A stretch of DNA of 6,264 nt, taken from positions 1 through 6,264 of the forward strand of contig PXQK01000053.1 of NCBI GenBank assembly GCA_003022085.1, in the 5' to 3' direction. A model generated the notes under the pieces. That model had not been told where the DNA came from and ran no database searches. It saw only the letters and a list, made by a program, of their open reading frames with translations. The DNA comes from Halobacteriales archaeon QH_10_65_19. Lineage in GTDB: Archaea; Halobacteriota; Halobacteria; Halobacteriales; Haloarculaceae. Made by a program: the position numbers and the translations under genes. This document shows, in pieces, positions 1 through 5,449 of the stretch. Position 1 is the first letter of the stretch, and each line of letters begins with the position of its first letter.

Positions 1-578
1 ACAGCGGGAACGGCGGCGACAACGGTGGTGGCAGCGGGAACGGCGGCGACGGAACGATGGGACCGGTGCTCGCGGAGAGTGTACAGTGGGAGAACTCCTT
101 CATAGCGGAGTTCACGGGAGAGACACAGATGGGAGAAGCGATGGTGACGATGCGGTTTAACGATGGCAACATCTACCAGACCATCGAGTCCGAACAGGGA
201 ACCGCCGAAATATACAGCGTGGACAACGACATCTACATCGTGCAGGAAGGGCAGTGTCTCGTGAACCCCGGACAGGCCCCGACATCGGATGTCAACCCGG
301 AGGATCAGAGAGACATCGCGGAGGAGTACCCCGACCTCACGCCAGCGGGGCGCGACACCATCGATGGTGAAGAGATGTACGTCTACGAGTACAACCAGGA
401 CGGACAGACGGCGACGATGTACGTCAGCGTCGAGTCTAACTACCCCCGCCGCGTCGAAACCCCGGAATCGACAGTCGACTACCACTCCTGGGGCGAGGTT
501 GATCCGATTTCGTCCCCGGAGATGGACTGCCAGGAGATTGGTGGCGGTGGCGGCGAAGACGGATCTGACCCGTACTAG
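1..578 (+). CDS. Secreted, probably lipid-anchored protein, 3' part only
   Basis: The reading frame is open from the left edge (first full codon at base 3) to the TAG at 576-578, giving 191 visible residues. It opens with a Gly/Asn/Asp/Ser-rich stretch of about 18 residues, which in haloarchaeal exported proteins usually follows the lipobox cysteine or signal peptide as a flexible linker. The signal itself would lie upstream of the window. The in-frame ATG at 57 follows this linker and is therefore unlikely to be the true start. The body is acidic and rich in alternating hydrophobic/Tyr segments (for example IYSVDNDIYIVQ, EEMYVYEY, ATMYVSVES), suggesting a beta-sheet fold. This loosely resembles LolA/LppX-type half-barrel lipoproteins, but I cannot assign a family. 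Two cysteines (codons 255-257 and 528-530) could form a disulfide outside the cell. The C-terminus is a Gly run followed by an acidic tail. No transmembrane segment is visible. That it is a real exported protein is likely; its function is unknown. Confidence 0.8.
   Translation, partial: SGNGGDNGGGSGNGGDGTMGPVLAESVQWENSFIAEFTGETQMGEAMVTMRFNDGNIYQTIESEQGTAEIYSVDNDIYIVQEGQCLVNPGQAPTSDVNPEDQRDIAEEYPDLTPAGRDTIDGEEMYVYEYNQDGQTATMYVSVESNYPRRVETPESTVDYHSWGEVDPISSPEMDCQEIGGGGGEDGSDPY
2..50 (+). repeat. 19-bp direct repeat, 30-bp period, in the Gly/Asn linker
   Basis: Bases 2-20 and 32-50 are identical (19 bases, beginning cagcggg). The spacer keeps the same Gly/Asn/Asp-type codons, so the protein reads as two copies of SGNGGD separated by NGGG. 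The 30-base unit equals 10 codons, so copy-number changes would stay in frame and only alter linker length. The array may extend beyond the left edge. Confidence 0.75.
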
Positions 579-616
579 GGCTCATGTGGTCGGTGTCTCT
601 TTCCTGTGTCCACACG

Positions 617-622
617 TTGATA
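617..622 (+). promoter_or_regulatory. Possible TATA-like box for the RFAP synthase homologue
   Basis: The sequence ttgata is centred about 26 bases before the ATG at 646, the spacing expected of a leaderless haloarchaeal promoter. No Shine-Dalgarno-like sequence lies just before the ATG. The box is a weak match to the archaeal consensus, so read-through from the upstream gene (67-base gap) is an alternative. Confidence 0.3.
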
Positions 623-645
623 CCCACGGCTCACCAAGAGCGGGT

Positions 646-1617
646 ATGGCGACCGTCGAGACGGGAGCACGCCTCCATTTCGGCTTCCAGAACCTCTCAC
701 TCGCACACGAACGGCTCTACGGCGGGATCGGCGTCGGCCTGGCAGCACCGTCCCTGGTCGTCGACGCCGAGCGCGCAGACGAGGTTACCTGTTCGGACGA
801 GGCTGTCACGCCCTACGTCGACCGCGCAGTCGAGGTGCTCGGGCTGCCAGGCGCCCGTGTGAGGGTCACAGAGCGGTTCGGGCGCCACGTCGGGTTCGGA
901 AGCGGGACACAGATGGCACTCGCGTGCGTCCGGGCGATTGCGGCCGCCTACGACAGGCAGGTAGATGTCCCCGAGCGTGCGCCAGCCCTCGAACGCGGCG
1001 GCCGGAGCGGCGTCGGCGTCGCGACGTTCGAGCGCGGCGGGTTCGTCGTCGACGCAGGCCACCCCACCGAGCGGTTCACGTCCGAGCCGCCCGAGCCTGG
1101 TGCGTGGCGCGTTCCCGAGCCGATCGCAGCCTGGTCACTGCCCCAGCACTTCCGGTTCGTCCTCGTGACGCCCGCCGTTACAGCCGGGCGGAGCGGCGAG
1201 GCCGAGGAGGTGAGCATGCGCCGCATCGTCGAGCGCGCGGATCCAGGGATCGGTGACGAGATTGCGAAGCTGGTCACGCGGCGTCTCCTGCCCGCCGTTG
1301 TCGAGGCTGACGTCGACGCGTTCGGACGCGCAGTCGCCCGCCTCGGACGGCTCAACGGCGCGTGGTACGCCGACGAGCAGGGTGGCGTCTACCGGCCGCC
1401 CGCCGGCCGCCTGATCGAGGCGCTCGGCGACAGCAGGGCGGTGACCGGAGCCGGCCAGTCCTCCTGGGGACCCACCGTGTACGGTGTCACGACCGCCGAG
1501 GACAGCGAACAGGCGGCGGCGGACGCGCAAACGGCACTAGAGGACCGCGGGCTCGACGGCACGGTCCGCGTAGCGGCCCCGCGGAACACCGGCGCGACGG
1601 TCGACCCCGAGCCCTGA
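646..1617 (+). CDS. Beta-ribofuranosylaminobenzene 5'-phosphate synthase family protein (GHMP fold)
   Basis: The protein has 323 residues, normal for the family. In methanogens and other H4MPT users this family condenses PRPP with an aminobenzoate to form beta-RFAP, with loss of CO2 and PPi, the first committed step to tetrahydromethanopterin; it acts in the cytoplasm. Conserved blocks are visible in order: an N-terminal TGARLHFGF (residues 6-14) and GGIGVGL (26-32), the Gly-rich GHMP phosphate-binding motif VGFGSGTQMAL (82-92), the block RGGRSGVGVATFERGGFVVD (117-136), VLVTPA (172-177), and the C-terminal GAGQSSWGPTVYG (268-280). The ATG at 646 is chosen because the family's N-terminal strand begins there. 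The frame is open upstream to 289, but that part is the Arg-rich shadow of the preceding gene. Haloarchaea are generally described as folate users without methanopterin, so the true product is uncertain even though family membership is clear. It is transcribed in the same direction as its left neighbour, with no visible functional link to it. Confidence 0.9.
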   Translation: MATVETGARLHFGFQNLSLAHERLYGGIGVGLAAPSLVVDAERADEVTCSDEAVTPYVDRAVEVLGLPGARVRVTERFGRHVGFGSGTQMALACVRAIAAAYDRQVDVPERAPALERGGRSGVGVATFERGGFVVDAGHPTERFTSEPPEPGAWRVPEPIAAWSLPQHFRFVLVTPAVTAGRSGEAEEVSMRRIVERADPGIGDEIAKLVTRRLLPAVVEADVDAFGRAVARLGRLNGAWYADEQGGVYRPPAGRLIEALGDSRAVTGAGQSSWGPTVYGVTTAEDSEQAAADAQTALEDRGLDGTVRVAAPRNTGATVDPEP

Positions 1618-1716
1618 TCGCACGGTGATAATTAATCAATCTATCTGCACAGCCGCAAGAGAGGAAAATGACCCGATCGAGATCAAGGGGTGCGGAAGAT
1701 GGGGTCCTGGTTGCAG

Positions 1717-1749
1717 GAATTGCGAGCGACCGCAGGGAGCGAGCAATTC
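1717..1749. repeat. Inverted repeat (7-base arms) upstream of the HTR-like gene
   Basis: GAATTGC at 1717-1723 is the perfect reverse complement of GCAATTC at 1743-1749, with 19 bases between. The direct repeat gcgagc also occurs at 1722-1727 and 1739-1744. The right arm ends about 10 bases before the putative TATA box, where regulators commonly bind in archaeal promoters. Seven-base arms can arise by chance, so a role as an operator is only a suggestion. Confidence 0.3.
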
Positions 1750-1756
1750 ACCCCTG

Positions 1757-1766
1757 CACTTAACAG
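1757..1766 (+). promoter_or_regulatory. Putative TATA box, leaderless promoter of the HTR-like gene
   Basis: cttaac (1759-1764) begins 29 bases before the ATG at 1788. No Shine-Dalgarno sequence precedes the ATG, consistent with a leaderless transcript. The same hexamer occurs at nearly the same distance before the gene at 2695, suggesting a shared promoter type. Confidence 0.45.
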
Positions 1767-1787
1767 TCTGCACTCCGGTGTTCGTGT

Positions 1788-2627
1788 ATGGAACGGATAC
1801 CGTTCGGGATCAACCGCCTCGACAGCACCATCGGCGGCGGGGCGCCCCGCGGGAGCGTCGTGTTGCTGTCCGGCGAGGCCGGCGCTGGCGCCCGCGAGTT
1901 CGTCTACACAGCGGCGGCGATGAACGGTCTCGCGGGCACCAGACACGACCTGTTCGACCTCCACTACGGCGACCTCGCATCCGACGCGCACCTGCCGGAG
2001 GCGATCCACTACATCTCCTTTACGACCGAGGAGGACCAGCTGCGGACGGAGATCAGGATGACCATGGACGACGAGATTGCTGACAACGGGCTGGAGCACG
2101 TCGAGTTCGACTCGCTCTCCCGGAACTACTTTCACGTCAGCCCGGTGCCCCGCAACTGGTACGCCGAGCAGACCACGGACATCACGAGCCTTCGCAAACG
2201 CCACGAGGAACGGGAGGGGCTGCTGACGGCGCTGGGCGACAGCCTCAGCGAGCGCGCGCCGGGCAACCTCGTGATCATCGACTCGCTGTCGGACCTGGCG
2301 GGGGCCGCGGGCGACGCTCTCAGTTGGTCTGACATCAACTACCTTATTAAAGGGATCGCGAAAGCCGCCCACAAATGGGACGGTCTCATCCTGATCCACG
2401 CCAACCACGAAACGCTCTCCGAGAGACAATTTGGACAGCTCGTCGACAGCTGCAGCGGCACGCTCCGGTTCGAGTGGGAGACCGGCGGCAGCGCACGCGC
2501 CCGGACGCTCGTGGTCAAGAACTTCCGGGGCGTGCTTTCGACAATCGAGGCCGACAACATTGTCAAATTCGAGACCGACCTCGGCGACGCGGGGTTCGAC
2601 ATCAGTGACGTCCGCAAGATCCGCTGA
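1788..2627 (+). CDS. HTR-like protein: KaiC/RadA-type RecA-fold protein with degenerate P-loop
   Basis: The protein has 279 residues and resembles the haloarchaeal 'HTR-like' RecA-superfamily proteins, often described as implicated in signal transduction but without a demonstrated role. The N-terminus has the KaiC-type lead-in PFGINRLDSTIGGGAPRGS (5-23) followed by LLSGEAGAGAREF. The Walker A position is GEAGAGAR (29-36), with Ala35 where the nucleotide-binding Lys is expected and Arg36 where Ser/Thr is expected. A TEE (80-82) sits at the place of the KaiC-type catalytic carboxylates. Walker B is intact, NLVIID (160-165, Asp165), followed by SLSDL. A C-terminal strand pair around ARTLVVKNFRG matches RadA/KaiC folds. 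Residues 107-150 form a charged insertion. It is a single-domain protein with no signal peptide or membrane segment, so cytosolic. The start has a TATA-like box at leaderless spacing. The missing Lys suggests weak or no ATP hydrolysis, perhaps a regulatory or scaffold subunit (inference). The downstream gene begins 67 bases on, with its own TATA-like box. Confidence 0.85.
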   Translation: MERIPFGINRLDSTIGGGAPRGSVVLLSGEAGAGAREFVYTAAAMNGLAGTRHDLFDLHYGDLASDAHLPEAIHYISFTTEEDQLRTEIRMTMDDEIADNGLEHVEFDSLSRNYFHVSPVPRNWYAEQTTDITSLRKRHEEREGLLTALGDSLSERAPGNLVIIDSLSDLAGAAGDALSWSDINYLIKGIAKAAHKWDGLILIHANHETLSERQFGQLVDSCSGTLRFEWETGGSARARTLVVKNFRGVLSTIEADNIVKFETDLGDAGFDISDVRKIR

Positions 2628-2655
2628 GCGGACCGTATCGAATACTGAAATGGAC

Positions 2656-2669
2656 GGCAAACGCTTAAC
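2656..2669 (+). promoter_or_regulatory. Putative BRE/TATA promoter of the RHH/zinc-ribbon gene
   Basis: A purine/A-containing ggcaaac (2656-2662), possibly the BRE, is followed by cttaac (2664-2669), which starts 31 bases before the ATG at 2695. The stretch just before the ATG is A-rich (gcaaagaata) without a clear Shine-Dalgarno sequence, suggesting a leaderless or very short leader. This makes the gene at 2695 the likely head of the two-gene operon that follows, although read-through from the HTR-like gene is also possible. Confidence 0.5.
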
Positions 2670-2694
2670 TGTTCGGTAGAGAAAGCAAAGAATA

Positions 2695-3555
2695 ATGGCG
2701 AGTGAGTCGACCGAAGGAGGGTCTGTGTCGGTGGTTCTCCCCCCCGAGCTGCACGACTGGCTCGAAGAACAGGCGGCGGAACTGGGCGTGGACACGGGCC
2801 AGCTGCTCGCACAGCTGGTTGCCTCCTATCGAGTGACGGCGGAGGCCGACCTGGAGGCGGAACTCGACGAACAGATCGAGTCGACGGTGCAGTCGATGCT
2901 GACGGACACGTTGACAGAACAGCTCGGAACGACGGTGCAGGAGGCTGCCGAACCACTGGTCACCGAACGGGTCAACGAGGCGACCACCGCCGTCCAGAGC
3001 CAGCTGACCGATCGGATCGACACCGTCGAGGGGGAGTTTCAGGCCAAACTCGAGGACGTCCGCGAGCGCGTCATCCAGGTCAAAAAAGAGACAGACGGGA
3101 AGGCCCCGGACGACCACACACACGAGGCGCTCGAAGACATAGCGGCCCTCGAAGAGCAGGTTGTGACCATGGAGGAAGTCCTGAGGGAGCTTCAGACCGA
3201 AATCGACGAGACGGTGCCCGAACACGCCGCGCACATCGACGGGCTGGAGGACCGGGTCCTGGAGATGGAGGACCGCCTGCAGACCGTCGCCTGGGTCGTA
3301 AGCGACCTGCGGGAGGCCCACGAGTCGGGCAACGGGCTGCAGGCAGTCGAGCGGATCAAGCGGGCCGCGGCGAAGGCCAACATCGAGCGCGCCACGTGCG
3401 AGAGCTGCGGCGACGGGGTGACGCTGTCGCTGCTCACCGATCCGGAGTGTCCACACTGCAGCGCGACAGTGACGAACGTGGAGCCCAACCCCGGCTGGTT
3501 CAGAAAGCCGAAGCTCCGCGTCGCCTCCCAGCTCGAATCGGGTGAGTCCGAGTGA
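2695..3555 (+). CDS. RHH-like N-terminus, long coiled coil and C-terminal zinc ribbon protein
   Basis: The protein has 286 acidic residues in three visible parts. Residues 10-46 (SVSVVLPPELHDWLEEQAAE, then LGVDTGQLLAQLVASY) look like a ribbon-helix-helix/CopG-type unit: a short beta strand, then two helices. Residues about 50-125 and 145-210 are heptad-like, Glu/Gln/Leu/Val-rich helices predicted to form coiled coils, separated by a polar break (DGKAPDDHTH, 135-144). Residues 235-255 form a zinc ribbon, Cys235-x2-Cys238-x13-Cys252-x2-Cys255, followed by a basic tail (RKPKLR). No membrane segment is seen. Such proteins are commonly labelled CopG-family regulators in haloarchaea. DNA binding by the RHH part is plausible but unproven, since the strand carries few basic residues. 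The long coiled coil suggests oligomerisation or a partner scaffold. The stop overlaps the next start by 4 bases (GTGA), so the two products are probably made together. Confidence 0.85.
   Translation: MASESTEGGSVSVVLPPELHDWLEEQAAELGVDTGQLLAQLVASYRVTAEADLEAELDEQIESTVQSMLTDTLTEQLGTTVQEAAEPLVTERVNEATTAVQSQLTDRIDTVEGEFQAKLEDVRERVIQVKKETDGKAPDDHTHEALEDIAALEEQVVTMEEVLRELQTEIDETVPEHAAHIDGLEDRVLEMEDRLQTVAWVVSDLREAHESGNGLQAVERIKRAAAKANIERATCESCGDGVTLSLLTDPECPHCSATVTNVEPNPGWFRKPKLRVASQLESGESE
3541..3545 (+). promoter_or_regulatory. Shine-Dalgarno-like ggtga that supports the GTG start at 3552
   Basis: ggtga matches part of the archaeal consensus ggaggtga and lies 6 bases before the GTG at 3552, inside the end of the upstream gene. 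It supports a GTG start and coupled translation, where the other leaderless-looking genes in this window lack such a site. Confidence 0.5.
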
Positions 3556-4133
3556 GCGACGACAACCCCTTCGAGGAACTCGACGAGGCGGTCGAAGGCA
3601 GGGAGGACAATCCATTCGACAGACTGGGGTATCCCGAGGAGGAAAGAAGCACGGAGGGTTCCCGGCTGCCCTGGGGCGAGCCACTCGAACCCGATACGCT
3701 CGACGAATCGGAGCGCGTCCAGGGGGTGGAAAGCGGGGATACTGCGACCGATCCAGAGCCGTCAGCCGACAGACCGGTCGGGGAAGATTTGCAGGAGGGA
3801 CCGGCCAGCGACGCGTCCCGCGCCCGTGAGGGTGACCCCTTCGAGTCCATGGGTGAGGCGTTCACCGAGATGGAGGTCGAGGGGGTGGATCCCGACGAGG
3901 TCTGGCAGCGGCTCTCGGACGCCGGAGAGGGATCGGACACCCGGGAGACCGGGCGCAGCTACGCCGAGGTGTCGAAACACAGCTACTGCGAGCAGTGCGA
4001 GTACTTCTCGGACCCGCCCGACGTGGAGTGCTCGCACGAGGGAACCGAGATTGTCGAGTTCCTGGATATCGAACGGGTGCGAGTCGTCGACTGCCCGGTC
4101 GTCGCCGAGCGGAAGAACCTCGAAGGCGAGTAG
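3552..4133 (+). CDS. Acidic protein with repeated NPF/DPF motifs and C-terminal Cys/His cluster
   Basis: The protein has 193 residues and starts at a GTG overlapping the previous stop (GTGA), with a Shine-Dalgarno-like ggtga upstream. Residues 1-110 are acidic, Gly/Ser/Pro-rich and probably disordered, but contain three similar short motifs: DNPFEEL (4-10), DNPFDRL (19-25) and GDPFESM (94-100). A short helix-like segment, DPDEVWQRLSDA (113-124), follows. The C-terminal domain (137-190) has Cys146-x2-Cys149-x10-Cys160-x-His162 and Cys181, a likely zinc site, and the ordered block GTEIVEFLDIERVRVVDCPVV. I recognise this as a haloarchaeal hypothetical-protein type without a known function. The short linear motifs look like docking sites for a partner, and the obvious candidates are the coiled-coil protein it is coupled to and the neighbouring RecA-fold proteins (inference). 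The next gene is convergent after a 70-base gap. Confidence 0.85.
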   Translation: MSDDNPFEELDEAVEGREDNPFDRLGYPEEERSTEGSRLPWGEPLEPDTLDESERVQGVESGDTATDPEPSADRPVGEDLQEGPASDASRAREGDPFESMGEAFTEMEVEGVDPDEVWQRLSDAGEGSDTRETGRSYAEVSKHSYCEQCEYFSDPPDVECSHEGTEIVEFLDIERVRVVDCPVVAERKNLEGE

Positions 4134-4169
4134 CTGCCCGCTGTGCGCGTCGCCGACCGGCCCTCGCCG

Positions 4170-4192
4170 TGTCCTACCGGACGAGGAGGACA
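4170..4192. terminator. Possible hairpin in the convergent gap
   Basis: TGTCCT (4170-4175) and AGGACA (4187-4192) are perfect reverse complements with an 11-base loop. A competing smaller stem, GTCC-tacc-GGAC (4171-4182), lies inside. The position between two converging stop codons (4133 and 4204) fits a shared transcription end, but there is no T-tract on either strand and archaeal termination normally relies on T-runs, so support is weak. Confidence 0.25.
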
Positions 4193-4203
4193 GGCCGCGG
4201 GTG

Positions 4204-4863
4204 TCAGACCTCGGTCCAGTCGGTCGTTCCGGCGTCGAGGGCACGGAGTCGTGCCTCGCGGACGCCGTTGGACTCGCGGAGTTCGATCTGGCTGTCGAAC
4301 ACCTGCTTGATTACCTGCATCGTCTGGTCGTCGTGTGCAGCCGAGTCGATAGTGAACACGCCGACAAAGCCGGCGGAGCCGAGCCGCGAGGAGAGGACGT
4401 GACAGAACTTGAATGTGGTCTGTCTGTCGGTGTATGTGAGCATCGTCGACAGCGAGGTGAGCGCGAGGCGGGCTTCCGTGACGCCGGCGTCTTGGAGCCG
4501 GCTGAAACACTTCGTGACCCCGATCCCAATCCCGGTGAGATCCGAGGGATCGGCGACACTGTAGTGAAACGAACCGTTGTCGAGTTCCCGCTCGGTGCGG
4601 CCGCGGTCGCCGCCCGAGTCGATCGCCGCGACGCTGTAGCCGGGGAACTCGCTGGCGGCAGCCTCGATGTCGGCGATCCAGTCGACCCCGTCGCTGTCGG
4701 TCGTGACCCCGATGGCTCCCTGGTTGTCGCGGATGCCGTCGGCGAGTATCTCCCGAACGAGTTCGTCTTTTCCCGACATAGCTGGTCCAGAGACGAGGAG
4801 GGTCGAACCCGGACGAACCGCTGCGAGGCCGTCCAGAGCGAGGACATGTGACAGGTCGTACAT
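4204..4863 (-). CDS. DUF7504-type RecA-fold protein with intact P-loop Lys but no Walker B Asp
   Basis: The protein has 219 residues, related to RAD55/KaiC-like RecA-fold proteins, and matches my recollection of the haloarchaeal DUF7504 family, whose genes often sit beside HalX response regulators. Walker A is GPAMSGKD (26-33): Lys32 is present, but Asp33 replaces the usual Ser/Thr. The Walker B position reads RLALTSLSTML (132-142), with Thr136 where the Mg-coordinating Asp should be. Other family-like segments are DPSDLTGIGIGV (105-116) and GVFTIDSAAHDDQT (168-181). No N-terminal signal or membrane segment is seen. The ATG lies 4 bases after the TAA of the response regulator gene, so the two are surely co-transcribed and probably translationally coupled; no separate Shine-Dalgarno sequence is seen. 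It is a plausible effector or partner of the receiver protein (inference). ATP binding is possible, while hydrolysis by the canonical mechanism is doubtful. The alternative name 'RecA-like ATPase' would overstate what the motifs show. Confidence 0.85.
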   Translation of the reverse strand: MYDLSHVLALDGLAAVRPGSTLLVSGPAMSGKDELVREILADGIRDNQGAIGVTTDSDGVDWIADIEAAASEFPGYSVAAIDSGGDRGRTERELDNGSFHYSVADPSDLTGIGIGVTKCFSRLQDAGVTEARLALTSLSTMLTYTDRQTTFKFCHVLSSRLGSAGFVGVFTIDSAAHDDQTMQVIKQVFDSQIELRESNGVREARLRALDAGTTDWTEV

Positions 4864-4867
4864 GGGA

Positions 4868-5449
4868 TTAGTTGTTCTGTACGTCGTTCAGTTCCCGAAC
4901 CGTGGTGATGAAATCCTCGTCGCTCTCGATGCCGCCGAGCGTCTCCGACAGTTCGTTCCGGAGTTCGTCGATCTGGGCGGTGAGGTCGGCGTACTCGGCG
5001 CTTTCCTGGAGTTCGACCGCCGTCTTCGTCGCCTCCAGAGTTGCCTGCTTCTCGACCAGCGAATAGTACTCCTGCAACAGCGAGTCGTACTCGGAGCGTT
5101 CGAGGAGGTTTCTGATCGTCTCTTCGAGCTGTTTGCCCTTAACCGGCTTAGAGAGGTAGGCGTCGAACCCCATCTCCAGGATATCGAAGTCGGGCTCCAC
5201 GGCAGTCACCATGGCGACGCGGCAGTCCAGCCCCTCGTCGCGGATGCGTTCGAGCACCTCGCTCCCGGAGAGCCCGGGCATCATCCGGTCAAGCAGCACG
5301 ACCGCGACCGAGTCGTCGAGCGCGTCCAGGCCCTCGTTGCCGTCCCGAGCGACCCGGACGGTGTACTGGTCTTCAAGCCAGAGGCGATACGTCTCGGCCA
5401 CGTCCTGTTCGTCCTCGACGATGAGCACCACGGGGTCCGAATTTGACAT
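4868..5449 (-). CDS. Response regulator: receiver domain plus HalX domain
   Basis: The protein has 193 residues. Residues 6-118 form a CheY-type receiver: acidic pocket Glu12/Asp13 (VEDEQD), phospho-acceptor Asp54 (LLDRMMPG), switch Thr82 (VTA) and conserved Lys101 (LSKPV). All catalytic residues are present, so it should be phosphorylated by a histidine kinase; none is encoded in the window. Residues about 120-172 (EYDSLLQEYYSLVEKQATLE..., ending near residue 170 in a Leu/Glu-rich helix) match the HalX domain, a haloarchaeal coiled-coil-like output module of unknown function found after receivers. There is no recognisable DNA-binding domain, so output is more likely through protein contacts. 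It is the first gene of a minus-strand operon with the DUF7504-type gene starting 4 bases after its stop. The start is fixed by the standard receiver N-terminus MSNSDPVVLIVEDE. Confidence 0.93.
   Translation of the reverse strand: MSNSDPVVLIVEDEQDVAETYRLWLEDQYTVRVARDGNEGLDALDDSVAVVLLDRMMPGLSGSEVLERIRDEGLDCRVAMVTAVEPDFDILEMGFDAYLSKPVKGKQLEETIRNLLERSEYDSLLQEYYSLVEKQATLEATKTAVELQESAEYADLTAQIDELRNELSETLGGIESDEDFITTVRELNDVQNN

Larger units (their letters stand above)
1618..1787. other. 170-base intergenic region with AT-rich element
   Basis: This gap is long for the window. At 1627-1645 lies an AT-rich stretch (gataattaatcaat...) unlike the surrounding GC-rich DNA; it could be a promoter element or an upstream activator site. 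An ATG at 1668, preceded by a purine-rich gaggaaa, opens a 31-codon frame ending at TAA 1761-1763. The encoded peptide is basic and Arg-rich, unlike the neighbouring proteins, so I do not call it a gene. The 3' part holds the inverted repeat and TATA-like box listed separately. Confidence 0.6.

Noticed and set aside
2..50. CRISPR-like or mobile-element repeat
   Set aside because: There are only two copies, both inside a coding frame with a 10-codon period; they are explained as a protein linker repeat.
57..59. ATG at 57 as the start of the first gene
   Set aside because: The same frame is open to the left edge and encodes a Gly/Asn linker typical of the region after a lipobox, so the gene starts outside the window.
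289..645. Upstream extension of the RFAP synthase frame to an ATG at 289
   Set aside because: The extra residues are Arg/Thr/Ser-rich and overlap the preceding gene in another frame. The family N-terminus begins at the ATG at 646.
1668..1763. 31-codon frame with purine-rich leader in the gap before the HTR-like gene
   Set aside because: The peptide is basic and Arg-rich, unlike haloarchaeal proteins, and its stop falls in the next promoter. It is mentioned only as part of the gap.
1683..2795. Long minus-strand frame (370 codons) opposite the HTR-like gene
   Set aside because: It is the antisense shadow of a clear RecA-fold gene, a common effect of GC-rich codon bias. It has no recognisable domain and spans intergenic DNA.
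2665..3684. Long minus-strand frame (339 codons) opposite the coiled-coil gene
   Set aside because: The His/Arg/Leu-rich composition is that of an antisense shadow, and the plus-strand frame has coherent RHH, coiled-coil and zinc-ribbon features.
3826..4851. Plus-strand frame of 341 codons across the convergent gap
   Set aside because: It overlaps two well-supported genes in other frames, begins in an Arg/Ser-rich stretch and has no domain.
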